Assembly (NCBI GenBank): GCA_007135385.1
Contig: SLIY01000412.1
Span: 1-7,384, forward strand
From: Leptolyngbyaceae cyanobacterium CSSed165cm_216
GTDB taxonomy: Bacteria; Cyanobacteriota; Cyanobacteriia; Phormidesmidales; Phormidesmidaceae
Direction of reading: 5' to 3'
Length of the DNA stretch: 7,384 bases
Of the stretch, positions 1 through 6,153 are shown one piece after another (within the stretch, counting starts at the first letter, position 1; the number at the start of each line of letters is the position of its first letter). A model generated the notes under the pieces. That model was not told the origin of the DNA, did not search any database, and saw only the letters and a list, made by a program, of their open reading frames with translations. A program made the position numbers and the translations under genes.

Positions 1-1
1 C

Positions 2-97
2 ATGGTTGCCGCTGCTGACAATCACCCCCTGACCAAGCAGGCCTATCTGGCCCTAGAGCACAGTAGCCCAGAACGCCATGAGTACGTGGCCGGGCAG
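2..97 (+). pseudogene. Uma2-family (DUF820) endonuclease-like gene, 5' remnant
   Basis: Only the first 32 or so codons look real. The peptide contains PLTKQAYLALEHSSPERHEYV, which resembles the N-terminal helix of Uma2/DUF820 proteins (typical pattern: T-x-EEYLALE-x-SxERHEYVDG). These are PD-(D/E)XK-fold proteins of about 180-200 residues, very abundant in cyanobacteria. Similarity ends after VAGQ, where the sequence enters a hairpin-rich repeat; the frame then runs through proline- and glycine-rich non-family sequence to a stop near 229. The catalytic core is absent, so this cannot be a working nuclease. The ATG lies one base inside the window, so the upstream signals cannot be judged. A possible 3' remnant lies at 336-401. 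The family call rests on a short motif recognised by eye. Confidence 0.6.
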
Positions 98-118
98 GGC
101 TTTCCCTCCATCCCCCAG

Positions 119-147
119 CCCCTTCCTCCCAAAACGGGAGGAAGGGG
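119..147. repeat. Perfect 12-bp hairpin in a repeat region
   Basis: CCCCTTCCTCCC (119-130) pairs perfectly with GGGAGGAAGGGG (136-147) around the loop AAAAC. The hairpin begins shortly after Uma2 similarity stops. A second, imperfect hairpin follows: 172-184 pairs with 205-216, with one bulged A at 176 and a G-G mismatch at 181/208. Together they look like an intergenic palindromic repeat of the kind scattered through cyanobacterial genomes. There is no coding content and no T-run, so it is not a clear intrinsic terminator, although it could stop or stabilise transcripts leaving the transporter operon on the minus strand. Confidence 0.7.
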
Positions 148-241
148 AGCCGGAAAGCTTTGTCTGGCCTCCCCCACTCTGCGAGAAGCAAGCTACGCCC
201 ATTTTCGGAGAGGGGGACTGTTGGCGTAGTAGCCTCCACCC

Positions 242-333
242 GTAGGATGGGCAAAGCGAAGCGTGCCCATCAATGCCAACCACCGAGATATACTCCTGTG
301 ATGGGCACGGGCCAAACCCTTTGCCCATCCTAC
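242..333. repeat. Nested inverted repeat, MITE/REP-like, about 92 bp
   Basis: The outer arms GTAGGATGGGCAAAG (242-256) and CTTTGCCCATCCTAC (319-333) are perfect 15-bp inverted copies. Inside them CGTGCCCATCA (262-272) and TGATGGGCACG (299-309) form a second perfect 11-bp inverted pair. The motif GATGGGC and its complement GCCCATC therefore occur four times in the element. Length and terminal symmetry suit a non-autonomous palindromic element. A 12-bp piece, GATGGGCACGGG, recurs at 6077-6088. There is no transposase and no clear target-site duplication, so mobility is inferred. Confidence 0.7.
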
Positions 334-335
334 CT

Positions 336-401
336 CCTACCGACCTGACCCTGACGATGGCGGACATTGACGAAGACACTGTCTTCCCCCGGTCGGGCTG
401 A
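336..401 (+). pseudogene. Possible Uma2 3' remnant
   Basis: Immediately after the nested repeat, a reading frame of about 21 codons gives PPTDLTLTMADIDEDTVFP and ends at TGA (399-401). It resembles the C-terminal tail of cyanobacterial Uma2 proteins, which commonly end with an L-T/A-x-AxIYEDVxF pattern. It is in a different frame from the 5' remnant at 2-97. One reading is that the same gene lost its core when the repeats at 119-333 arrived or recombined. The match is short and from memory of the family, so confidence is limited; the alternative is chance open sequence. Confidence 0.4.
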
Positions 402-413
402 GGCCTGCCCGAT
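392..413 (-). terminator. Weak hairpin just past the transporter operon
   Basis: TCGGGC (393-398) pairs with GCCCGA (407-412) around an 8-base loop, extendable by a G-T pair at 392/413. On the minus strand it lies about 14 bases past the TAA of the ATPase gene, a suitable place for a transcript end. It lacks the trailing U-tract of a classical intrinsic terminator, so the call rests mainly on position. Confidence 0.25.
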
Positions 414-426
414 CGCCTCCATGGTT

Positions 427-1533
427 TTAGACCAACGCCTGTTCCGAGGCGCGATCGAACAGGTGAAAACGGTTCATGTCGAAGCTAACCCGTACCGTCT
501 CCCCCGGCTGAAAGCGAGAGCGGGGATCAATCCGGGCCAAGAACTCATGGCCATCGACTAGGGAGAGGTAGACAATCATCTCATGGCCCATCATTTCTAC
601 CACGGAAACCGTCGCCTCTAGATCAATCGGATGAATGCCGGGGGGGGCAAATTGCGGGTCATAGATATTCTCGGGCCGAATACCAAAGACCAGCGACTGA
701 CCCAGGTCAGGCTGGAGACTGGCCTGGACCGAGGCCGGGACCGGCAGCCGCAAAGCACCTGCTTCGATCCACAGCTGATCGCCGTCGGGTTTCAAGCTAG
801 CCTGGAAAAAGTTCATCGCCGGACTGCCCATAAAGCCCGCCACAAACATATTATTGGGGTGGTTATAGAGGTTCTGGGGGGTATCCACCTGCTGCAAAAT
901 CCCCTGGTTCATCACGGCGATGCGGCTGCCCATGGTCATGGCCTCCACCTGGTCGTGGGTGACATAGACGAAGGTGGTACCCAGCTTTTTGTGCAGTTTG
1001 CTGAGCTCAGCTCGGGCTTGCACCCGTAGCTTGGCATCCAGGTTAGACAGGGGTTCATCCATCAAAAAAGCAGCCGGATTGCGGACGATGGCGCGACCCA
1101 CCGCCACCCGCTGTCGCTGACCACCAGACAACTGCTTCGGTTTGCGATCTAGCAAGCCCTCGATGCCCAGTTGAGTGGCCGCCGCCTGTACCCGCTGCTG
1201 AATGTCGGCCTTGGGGGTGCCCTGCAACTGGAGGCTAAAGGCCATGTTGTCGAACACGCTCATGTGGGGATAAAGGGCGTAGGACTGAAACACCATGGCG
1301 ATGTCCCGCTCCCGGGGAGAGCGCTCGTTGATCCGCTGGCCGTCAATGTAGATGCTGCCCTGGCTGATGGGTTCTAACCCGGCCAACATACGCAAACAGG
1401 TGGTTTTGCCGCAGCCAGACGGCCCCACCAGCACCAAAAACTCATCGGCCTCAATCGCCAGGTTGAGGTCTTTGACCGCCACGAAACCGTTCTCGTATTG
1501 CTTGGTGACCCGCTCGAACACAATGTGCGCCAT
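427..1533 (-). CDS. ggtA: ABC sugar/osmolyte transporter ATP-binding subunit (GgtA/MalK/UgpC type)
   Basis: A cytoplasmic ATPase of 368 aa that powers import through the two permeases encoded just upstream. It has every motif of an active nucleotide-binding domain: Walker A GPSGCGKT (residues 37-44), Q-loop VFQSYALYPH (Q83), signature LSGGQ (135-139), Walker B FLMDEP (156-161), D-loop SNLD (163-166) and switch H193. From about residue 235 a TOBE/OB-like C-terminal domain follows, including FGIRPENIYD, which marks the MalK/UgpC/MsmK subfamily and is often a regulatory surface. Length is normal for the family. The start is tied to the previous gene by TAATG, the permease stop and this ATG sharing one base, which implies translational coupling. 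In Synechocystis the equivalent ggtA is unlinked from ggtBCD; here it is the last gene of the operon. Substrate is inferred from the binding protein, since such ATPases can serve several systems. Confidence 0.9.
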   Translation of the reverse strand: MAHIVFERVTKQYENGFVAVKDLNLAIEADEFLVLVGPSGCGKTTCLRMLAGLEPISQGSIYIDGQRINERSPRERDIAMVFQSYALYPHMSVFDNMAFSLQLQGTPKADIQQRVQAAATQLGIEGLLDRKPKQLSGGQRQRVAVGRAIVRNPAAFLMDEPLSNLDAKLRVQARAELSKLHKKLGTTFVYVTHDQVEAMTMGSRIAVMNQGILQQVDTPQNLYNHPNNMFVAGFMGSPAMNFFQASLKPDGDQLWIEAGALRLPVPASVQASLQPDLGQSLVFGIRPENIYDPQFAPPGIHPIDLEATVSVVEMMGHEMIVYLSLVDGHEFLARIDPRSRFQPGETVRVSFDMNRFHLFDRASEQALV

Positions 1534-2435
1534 TATCCCTTCACTGAACCTGCCAATAAACCGCGAACAAAGTACCGCTGTAGGCCCAGAAAGACCACTA
1601 GTGGCACCACCATAGAAATAAAGGCCCCAGCGGTCAACAGGTGCCAGTCCTGGCCCCGATCGCCCACCAGATTACGTAGCACCAGGGTGACGGGGGCCAC
1701 GTTTTGGTTCCCGCCCAGGTACACCAGGGCTACCAATAGGTCATTCCAAACCCAGAGGAACTGGAACACCGCAAAGGAGGCAATGGCCGGGGTGGAGAGG
1801 GGCACCACGATGCGGGTAAAAATTTTCAGGTGAGAGGCCCCATCCACGGCGGCGGCTTCAATTAAATCTCGGGGGAGGGTGCCGATGTAGTTGCGCAGGA
1901 GGTAAATGCCCAGAGGCATGCCGTAGCCAGTGTGGGCCAGCCATACCCCCAAAAAGGTCCCGGACAATCCCAGACTGTTATAGGCTCGCAGTACTGGAAT
2001 CAGGGTCATTTGCAGGGGTACCACCAGCAACCCGACAATCACCACAAACAGCAACTGTCGCCCGGGAAACTGCATCCAGGCTAGGGCATAGGCGGCAAAG
2101 GTGGCGATCGCGATCGGCATCACCGTCGCTGGAATCGTGATGATCAAGCTATTCAGGAAGGCCTGCCCCATCCCCTGGCGAGTCAGCACATTCATGTAGT
2201 TACCCAAGTGAAACTGGGCGGGGTCAAAGGGGGGCACAAACACCGACCACCAACCACTGGTGAGCAGGGCATCGGGTTGGCGAAAGGAGCTGATCAGCAG
2301 GCCCGCCGTGGGCAGGGTCCAGAGCAAGGCAATAGCGATCACCACGACATGAACAGGGGCAGTGGTCAGCAACGTTTCCAGCCGGTCGAGCCGGGTGCGG
2401 GCCTGGGCCGGGCGTTTTTTTGACACGCTGCTCAT
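1533..2435 (-). CDS. ggtD: ABC sugar transporter permease 2 (GgtD/AglG/MalG type)
   Basis: An inner-membrane permease of 300 aa, the MalG-like half of the translocation pore. A basic N-terminus (KKRPAQARTR) precedes a first membrane segment at about residues 28-50. A periplasmic stretch with several tryptophans and aromatics follows, then about five further hydrophobic segments. The EAA loop that docks on the ATPase is clear at 193-212: EAAAVDGASHLKIFTRIVVP. The start overlaps the end of the upstream permease by ATGA (2432-2435), and the end overlaps the ATPase start by one base, so all three are probably translated together. Length and motifs are normal with no sign of damage. The glucosylglycerol/alpha-glucoside assignment comes from the operon and from AglG-like sequence character; other di- or trisaccharides remain possible. 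Confidence 0.88.
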   Translation of the reverse strand: MSSVSKKRPAQARTRLDRLETLLTTAPVHVVVIAIALLWTLPTAGLLISSFRQPDALLTSGWWSVFVPPFDPAQFHLGNYMNVLTRQGMGQAFLNSLIITIPATVMPIAIATFAAYALAWMQFPGRQLLFVVIVGLLVVPLQMTLIPVLRAYNSLGLSGTFLGVWLAHTGYGMPLGIYLLRNYIGTLPRDLIEAAAVDGASHLKIFTRIVVPLSTPAIASFAVFQFLWVWNDLLVALVYLGGNQNVAPVTLVLRNLVGDRGQDWHLLTAGAFISMVVPLVVFLGLQRYFVRGLLAGSVKG

Positions 2436-3418
2436 CGGTTAACCTCCTGCTGCTGAAAGCGGCGAATGTTGGCCACCATGACAGGAATGACAGCGAGTAG
2501 CAAAATCACAGCGATCGCGCTGCCCCGGCCAAAGTTACGGAAGTTGAACATCTCTTTGATCATGCGGCTGGCGATTACATCCGTATCTAGATTGCCGCCG
2601 GTCATCACAAACACAATGTCGAACACCTTCAACACCAGCACAATGATCGTGGTCGAGACCACCACAATCGTGGAGTTGATCATGGGAATAGTGATCCGCC
2701 AAAAAATCTGAAATTCGTTGGCCCCATCGATGCGGGCCGCCTCAATCACATCCTGGGGAATACCCTTGACGGCGGAAGATAGCAGCACCATGGCAAAGCC
2801 GGTTTGCAGCCAGATCATAATCACAATCAGGGCAAAGTTATTCACCGTTCTGTTCACCAGCCAGCCCACCGGCTCAAACCCCAGGGCCACCACAATGGCA
2901 TTGAGCAAGCCAATTTGCTCGAAGCCCGGTGGCTGGTAGGCATAGACAAAGCGCCAGATAACGCTGGCCCCCACGAAGGAAATGGCCATGGGTAAAAAGA
3001 TCAGCGCCTTAGCCAGGGGCTCGTAGGGCACTCGATCCACTAGCACCGCAATCACCAGGCCCAAACTAACGCTGATGCTAGTCACCAGCACCAACCACAG
3101 CAGGTTGTTGCGGAAGGCAATCAACATGGCGGAGTTGGTAACGGCAAAGATATAGTTGTCCAACCCGACGAAGGCCTCTGATCGCCGGTCCATAAAGCTG
3201 ATGATCAGGGTGCGAATTGTGGGCAAGATCAGAAAGGCCGCCAACACCGCCAGGGCTGGGGTCATGTAAACCCAGGGCAAAACCCGCGATCGCAGCCCAT
3301 AGGGCAGGCCATTCACCAGCCAGTTGGCCCCGTAGAACAGGGCAATGATGCCCCCAGAACCCAGGACAATGGCGGCGATCGCGGTTAACAGCCGGATGAG
3401 ATTGGCAGTATCTTGCAT
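2432..3418 (-). CDS. ggtC: ABC sugar transporter permease 1 (GgtC/AglF/MalF type)
   Basis: An inner-membrane permease of 328 aa, partner of the MalG-like subunit. It has an N-terminal hydrophobic segment at about residues 10-35, then the conserved start of the binding-protein-dependent permease core near 47-75 (LPWVYMTPALAVLAAFLILP), a loop with FVGLDNY, and further membrane segments. The EAA loop is at 226-245: EAARIDGANEFQIFWRITIP. The extra N-terminal segment fits the MalF/AglF side of such pairs. The gene starts 49 bases after the binding-protein stop and its TGA overlaps the next ATG by four bases. The Shine-Dalgarno sequence is weak (AGAGC shortly before ATG). It is intact and normal in length. 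Substrate is inferred from the operon. Confidence 0.88.
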   Translation of the reverse strand: MQDTANLIRLLTAIAAIVLGSGGIIALFYGANWLVNGLPYGLRSRVLPWVYMTPALAVLAAFLILPTIRTLIISFMDRRSEAFVGLDNYIFAVTNSAMLIAFRNNLLWLVLVTSISVSLGLVIAVLVDRVPYEPLAKALIFLPMAISFVGASVIWRFVYAYQPPGFEQIGLLNAIVVALGFEPVGWLVNRTVNNFALIVIMIWLQTGFAMVLLSSAVKGIPQDVIEAARIDGANEFQIFWRITIPMINSTIVVVSTTIIVLVLKVFDIVFVMTGGNLDTDVIASRMIKEMFNFRNFGRGSAIAVILLLAVIPVMVANIRRFQQQEVNR

Positions 3419-3467
3419 GGTGCTCTGTGATGCCGTTGGTCACGAATGCCCGATCAGGGTCCAGGCT

Positions 3468-4766
3468 CTAATTGGGCCAGCTGTCCTCAATATTAGCCAG
3501 CACCCTATCCAAATCTTGGCCACCGACATAGTCGACAATGCCGCTCCAGAAGGTGCCGGTACCCACCACCCCCGGCATCATATCAGAGGCATCAAACCGG
3601 ACAATCTCTGCATCAGCCAAGATCTCGGCCTGTTGACGGGTGACCTGATCAGGGTAAACCTCCAGACCAACCGCCTCGTGGGGTGAGATAAATCCCCCCA
3701 GAGAGGCCCAAATTTCATGGGGCTCTGGGGTCGCCAGGTAGGCCATCAAAGCCCGGGCTTCGGGGGTGTCATTGAACATGGCAAACACATCCCCCGCCAC
3801 CAATACTGGCGTGCCAAATTCTGGGTTAATGCCTGGCAGCGGGAACACCGCCACCGTTTCCCCAGGCACCACCGTCTCCGGTAAGAAGCTGGCGATAAAA
3901 TTCGCCTGCCGATGCAGATAACAGCGGGGTGGATCCGTAAATAAGCCACGGATTGAGTCACCAAAGGGGGTGCTGATCGCCCCCACCGTGCCCCCAGAGA
4001 TGTAATCGGGGTTCAGCACAATTTCGCCAAATCGTTCAAAGGCGTTGCGCACCGGCTCAGAATCAAAGGGAATGTCGTTAGTAATCCACTGGTCGTAGAC
4101 CTCCGGCCCAGCGGTGCGCAGCATGATGTCTTCTACCCAGTCGGTACCCACCCAGCCCGTGGCATCGCCACTTTCCATCCCCAAACACCAGGGGGTATTG
4201 CCATCGGCCACAATCTGGTCGCTGAGGGCGATCATCTGATCCCAGGTGGTCGGTATCGAGTAGCCTGCCGCCTCAAACTCCTGGGGGTTGTACCACACCA
4301 GGCTTTTCACCGAAGCCCGCAGCCACACCCCATACAACTCATCATCAATGGTGGCCAGGTCTAGCCAATCCTGGGAGTAGGCCGCCGCCAAGTCTTCTGG
4401 GTCTAAGGCAGCGTCAACCGGTACCAGTTGCCCGGCATCGGCAAAATCAGCCATCAGCCCCGGTTGGGGAAACATGGCAATGTCCGGCGCATCGCCCGAC
4501 TCCACCCGCACCGGCAGCAGGGTGGCAAAGGCATCGGTACCTTCGTAGATCACGGTGATGCCAGTTTCTGCCTCAAAGGGTGCTAGGGCCGCTGCCAATC
4601 TATCCTGCTGTTCTCCCACCACGACGCCGAGAATGGTCACGGTGCCTGGCCCACTGGCGTCGGGGTCGGTTTGGGTTTGGTTGCCATTGCAGGCCGATAA
4701 CAAAGACAGGCTGAGGCCAAGGGTGACCATCTGGCTCAGATGCCGTCTTAAGGTTGCACTATTCAT
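3468..4766 (-). CDS. ggtB: ABC transporter substrate-binding lipoprotein, alpha-glucoside/glucosylglycerol type
   Basis: The periplasmic receptor of the transporter, 432 aa. The N-terminus is a lipoprotein signal: basic residues (LRRH), a hydrophobic stretch, then lipobox LSAC with the lipidated Cys at residue 26. The mature part is a family-1 solute-binding protein (COG1653). Stretches close to AglE/GgtB proteins include APFEAETGI, SGDAPDIAMFPQPG, SLVWYNP, GTDWVEDIMLRTAGPEVYDQW, LFTDPPRCYLHRQANFI and FNDTPEARALMAYLATPE. AglE binds alpha-glucosides such as sucrose, maltose and trehalose; cyanobacterial GgtB binds glucosylglycerol. Sequence alone does not separate these. It is the first transporter gene, 41 bases after the rhodanese stop, with no strong Shine-Dalgarno sequence but an A+T-rich leader that may hold its promoter. 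Length is normal and the gene is intact. Confidence 0.88.
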   Translation of the reverse strand: MNSATLRRHLSQMVTLGLSLSLLSACNGNQTQTDPDASGPGTVTILGVVVGEQQDRLAAALAPFEAETGITVIYEGTDAFATLLPVRVESGDAPDIAMFPQPGLMADFADAGQLVPVDAALDPEDLAAAYSQDWLDLATIDDELYGVWLRASVKSLVWYNPQEFEAAGYSIPTTWDQMIALSDQIVADGNTPWCLGMESGDATGWVGTDWVEDIMLRTAGPEVYDQWITNDIPFDSEPVRNAFERFGEIVLNPDYISGGTVGAISTPFGDSIRGLFTDPPRCYLHRQANFIASFLPETVVPGETVAVFPLPGINPEFGTPVLVAGDVFAMFNDTPEARALMAYLATPEPHEIWASLGGFISPHEAVGLEVYPDQVTRQQAEILADAEIVRFDASDMMPGVVGTGTFWSGIVDYVGGQDLDRVLANIEDSWPN

Positions 4767-4807
4767 GTTTTATCGTCGAATTCTATCGTTAAGTAGTTTT
4801 TATCCTT
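4767..4807 (-). promoter_or_regulatory. A+T-rich leader of the transporter operon, possible promoter
   Basis: The 41 bases between the rhodanese stop and the binding-protein start are much richer in A+T than their surroundings. Read on the minus strand they contain GATAAAA twice and a -10-like TAGAAT about 20 bases before the ATG. No convincing -35 box sits at the right distance, and there is no good ribosome-binding site. A promoter here would leave a very short leader, and readthrough from the rhodanese gene is equally possible. Confidence 0.3.
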
Positions 4808-5377
4808 TCACCATAGAGGAGGATGGGTACCCAGGGCAAAATGTGACAACGAGCCCGGTTCGTACTGGGGGAAGGCCTGGCTCACGGGTAGCCCCGCCTC
4901 CTGATAGCCCTTGAACCCTCCGTCTAGGACGGCGGCCCGATGACCACTGCGCTCTAACAAATAGGCCACCATGGTAGCGCCCAGGATATTGGGGCCATCG
5001 GCGTAGATCACCACCTGGCTATCATCGTTGACCCCCGCCTGGGAAAACAAACTGGCCATCTTGGGTGACTGCCAATACTGCACTGGTAGGCGACCATTCG
5101 GCCCTCGAAACGTGTTGTCAGCCAGGTGCACAGCTCCGGGTACATGGCCAGCCATATAGGCCAGGGGGTTGATGCGCACATCCAAAACCCTTAGGTTAGG
5201 ATCATCGCCGTGATCGGCTAACCACTGGGGGCTGACAAGGTTAATATCGGGACTATCGGGATGGCTGGGACTGGCTGACCAACCTGGCGTGGTCAGTAGA
5301 GGTATTACCGCAACCGTGACTAGGGCCAGCACAAAGGCAACCAACCGCCCTTTCCATGGGGTTATGCGAGAAAACAT
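4808..5377 (-). CDS. Exported rhodanese-like protein, truncated to the non-catalytic N-terminal domain
   Basis: About 189 aa. ATG at 5377 is preferred over an in-frame upstream start at 5473 because GGAG lies eight bases before it and translation opens with a signal peptide (FSRITPWKGR, a hydrophobic core, then GWSA-SP). The mature part matches domain 1 of two-domain thiosulfate/3-mercaptopyruvate sulfurtransferases: VSPQWLADH, LRVLDVRINPLAYMAGHVPGAVHL, VVIYADGPNILGA, VAYLLERSGH, VLDGGFKGYQEAGLPV. In this family the active-site cysteine lies in domain 2. Here the protein ends after PQYEPGSLS with an unrelated tail (HFALGTHPPLW), and the mature chain has no cysteine at all, so sulfur transfer is not expected. 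Relatives are about 280-290 aa. It is probably a 3'-truncated remnant, though the open frame could still make a folded periplasmic domain. It precedes the transporter operon by 41 bases on the same strand. Confidence 0.75.
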   Translation of the reverse strand: MFSRITPWKGRLVAFVLALVTVAVIPLLTTPGWSASPSHPDSPDINLVSPQWLADHGDDPNLRVLDVRINPLAYMAGHVPGAVHLADNTFRGPNGRLPVQYWQSPKMASLFSQAGVNDDSQVVIYADGPNILGATMVAYLLERSGHRAAVLDGGFKGYQEAGLPVSQAFPQYEPGSLSHFALGTHPPLW

Positions 5378-6047
5378 CGCTCCAACTCCAACAAAACGCC
5401 TACAACGATCCGTCAATTTATCTAGCTGGGAAGAACGATTGATTACAGAGCACAGTGGGAGACAGTGTTTCATTTTAATTCCGTTGCCCCCGTGGTCGGG
5501 ATATCAGATTCTGGGGGGACGCTTGCTCGATTTGACTGAACAGGTGATTTCCCTAAACGACATTTGGGGCAGAAAGGTCGATTTTCTGACGGAACAGCTG
5601 CATGAACAAACCTCCTGGTCAGAGCGATTTTCGATGATTGATCGTTTTCTGATGGAGAAATTTGCTCAATCTCAGTATGAGGTTCGTCCAGAAATATACT
5701 GGGCCTGGCAGCAATTGGTATCCAAAGGTGGACGTCTTTCTATGCGAGAAATGGCTAAAACAATCGGCTGGAGCAATCGCCATTTCTCAAAATGCTTTCA
5801 GCAACACATTGGCATCACGCCAAAATTGGCAGCCCGCCAGATTCGGTTTTATGCCTCACTGAGACGGTTGAGAATGTCCCATGAGGATTCCCTCAGCCAG
5901 ATCGCGATCGCCAGTGGCTATGCTGACCAAAGTCACTTTACCCGAGAGTTTCATTCCTTTTCGGGTTGTTCTCCAAAAACCTATCGAAATGCCCATGGGG
6001 CTAGTTTGGCGGGTATTTCAGGGTGTCTTTTAAATTCATCCCAGTAA
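5364..6047 (+). CDS. AraC-family transcriptional regulator, N-terminal half missing
   Basis: The C-terminal part is a clear AraC DNA-binding domain. The first helix-turn-helix is at 5739-5801 (SMREMAKTIGWSNRHFSKCF), followed by GITPKLAARQIRF, a linker helix, and a second helix-turn-helix with the family signature GYADQSHFTREFHSFSGCSPKTY (5916-5984). Before it, from about 5478, comes the end of a sensor domain typical of one AraC subgroup (PPWSGYQILGGRLLDLTEQVISLNDIWG). Full-length relatives have roughly 90-100 more residues upstream; here that DNA is the 5' region of the divergent rhodanese gene. The frame stays open back to ATGs at 5364 and 5289, but this leader is unlike the family. The start given is the ATG with least overlap with the rhodanese; TTG at 5439 (GGGAAG upstream), TTG at 5484 and ATG at 5634 are alternatives. 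It is probably a 5'-truncated remnant, possibly still a constitutive DNA binder. Confidence 0.7.
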   Translation: MRENIAPTPTKRLQRSVNLSSWEERLITEHSGRQCFILIPLPPWSGYQILGGRLLDLTEQVISLNDIWGRKVDFLTEQLHEQTSWSERFSMIDRFLMEKFAQSQYEVRPEIYWAWQQLVSKGGRLSMREMAKTIGWSNRHFSKCFQQHIGITPKLAARQIRFYASLRRLRMSHEDSLSQIAIASGYADQSHFTREFHSFSGCSPKTYRNAHGASLAGISGCLLNSSQ

Positions 6048-6076
6048 ATGCACCCCAGCCGTAGCGGTTCCCCGGG

Positions 6077-6088
6077 GATGGGCACGGG
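6077..6088 (+). repeat. Short partial copy of the nested repeat
   Basis: GATGGGCACGGG is identical to 12 bases in the right half of the element at 242-333. It sits directly after the palindrome CCCCGGGG (6070-6077) in the gap between the AraC remnant and sipA. It may be a decayed copy; 12 bases is short enough that chance cannot be excluded. Confidence 0.3.
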
Positions 6089-6106
6089 TAAGGCTGGCTC
6101 ACCCCA

Positions 6107-6112
6107 TAAAAT
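6107..6112 (+). promoter_or_regulatory. Possible -10 element of sipA
   Basis: TAAAAT lies about 42 bases before the sipA ATG, in the one A+T-rich patch of the 106-base gap after the AraC remnant. No matching -35 box is visible. The ribosome-binding signal is also poor: GAAGAG is about 13 bases before the ATG. Confidence 0.25.
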
Positions 6113-6153
6113 GGAGTGATACACCACAACCTATCGAAGAGCTGACCAACCCC

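Noticed and set aside
53..379. Open frame of about 108 codons on the minus strand
   Set aside because: It runs through the repeats and the Uma2 scraps, has no recognisable motif, and its openness follows from G/C-rich palindromes.
631..1029. Plus-strand open frame of 132 codons opposite the ATPase gene
   Set aside because: It is a shadow of the ATPase gene, whose motifs are complete on the other strand; the His-rich peptide is typical of antisense frames.
3078..3443. Minus-strand frame of 121 codons inside the first permease gene
   Set aside because: It is a different frame of the same DNA; the permease frame has membrane segments and the EAA loop, this one has nothing recognisable.
5388..5416. 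Promoter for the rhodanese gene with TTGACG at 5416-5411 on the minus strand
   Set aside because: The -35-like box is good, but at 16-17 bases spacing only TTGTTG or TGTTGG stands in the -10 position.
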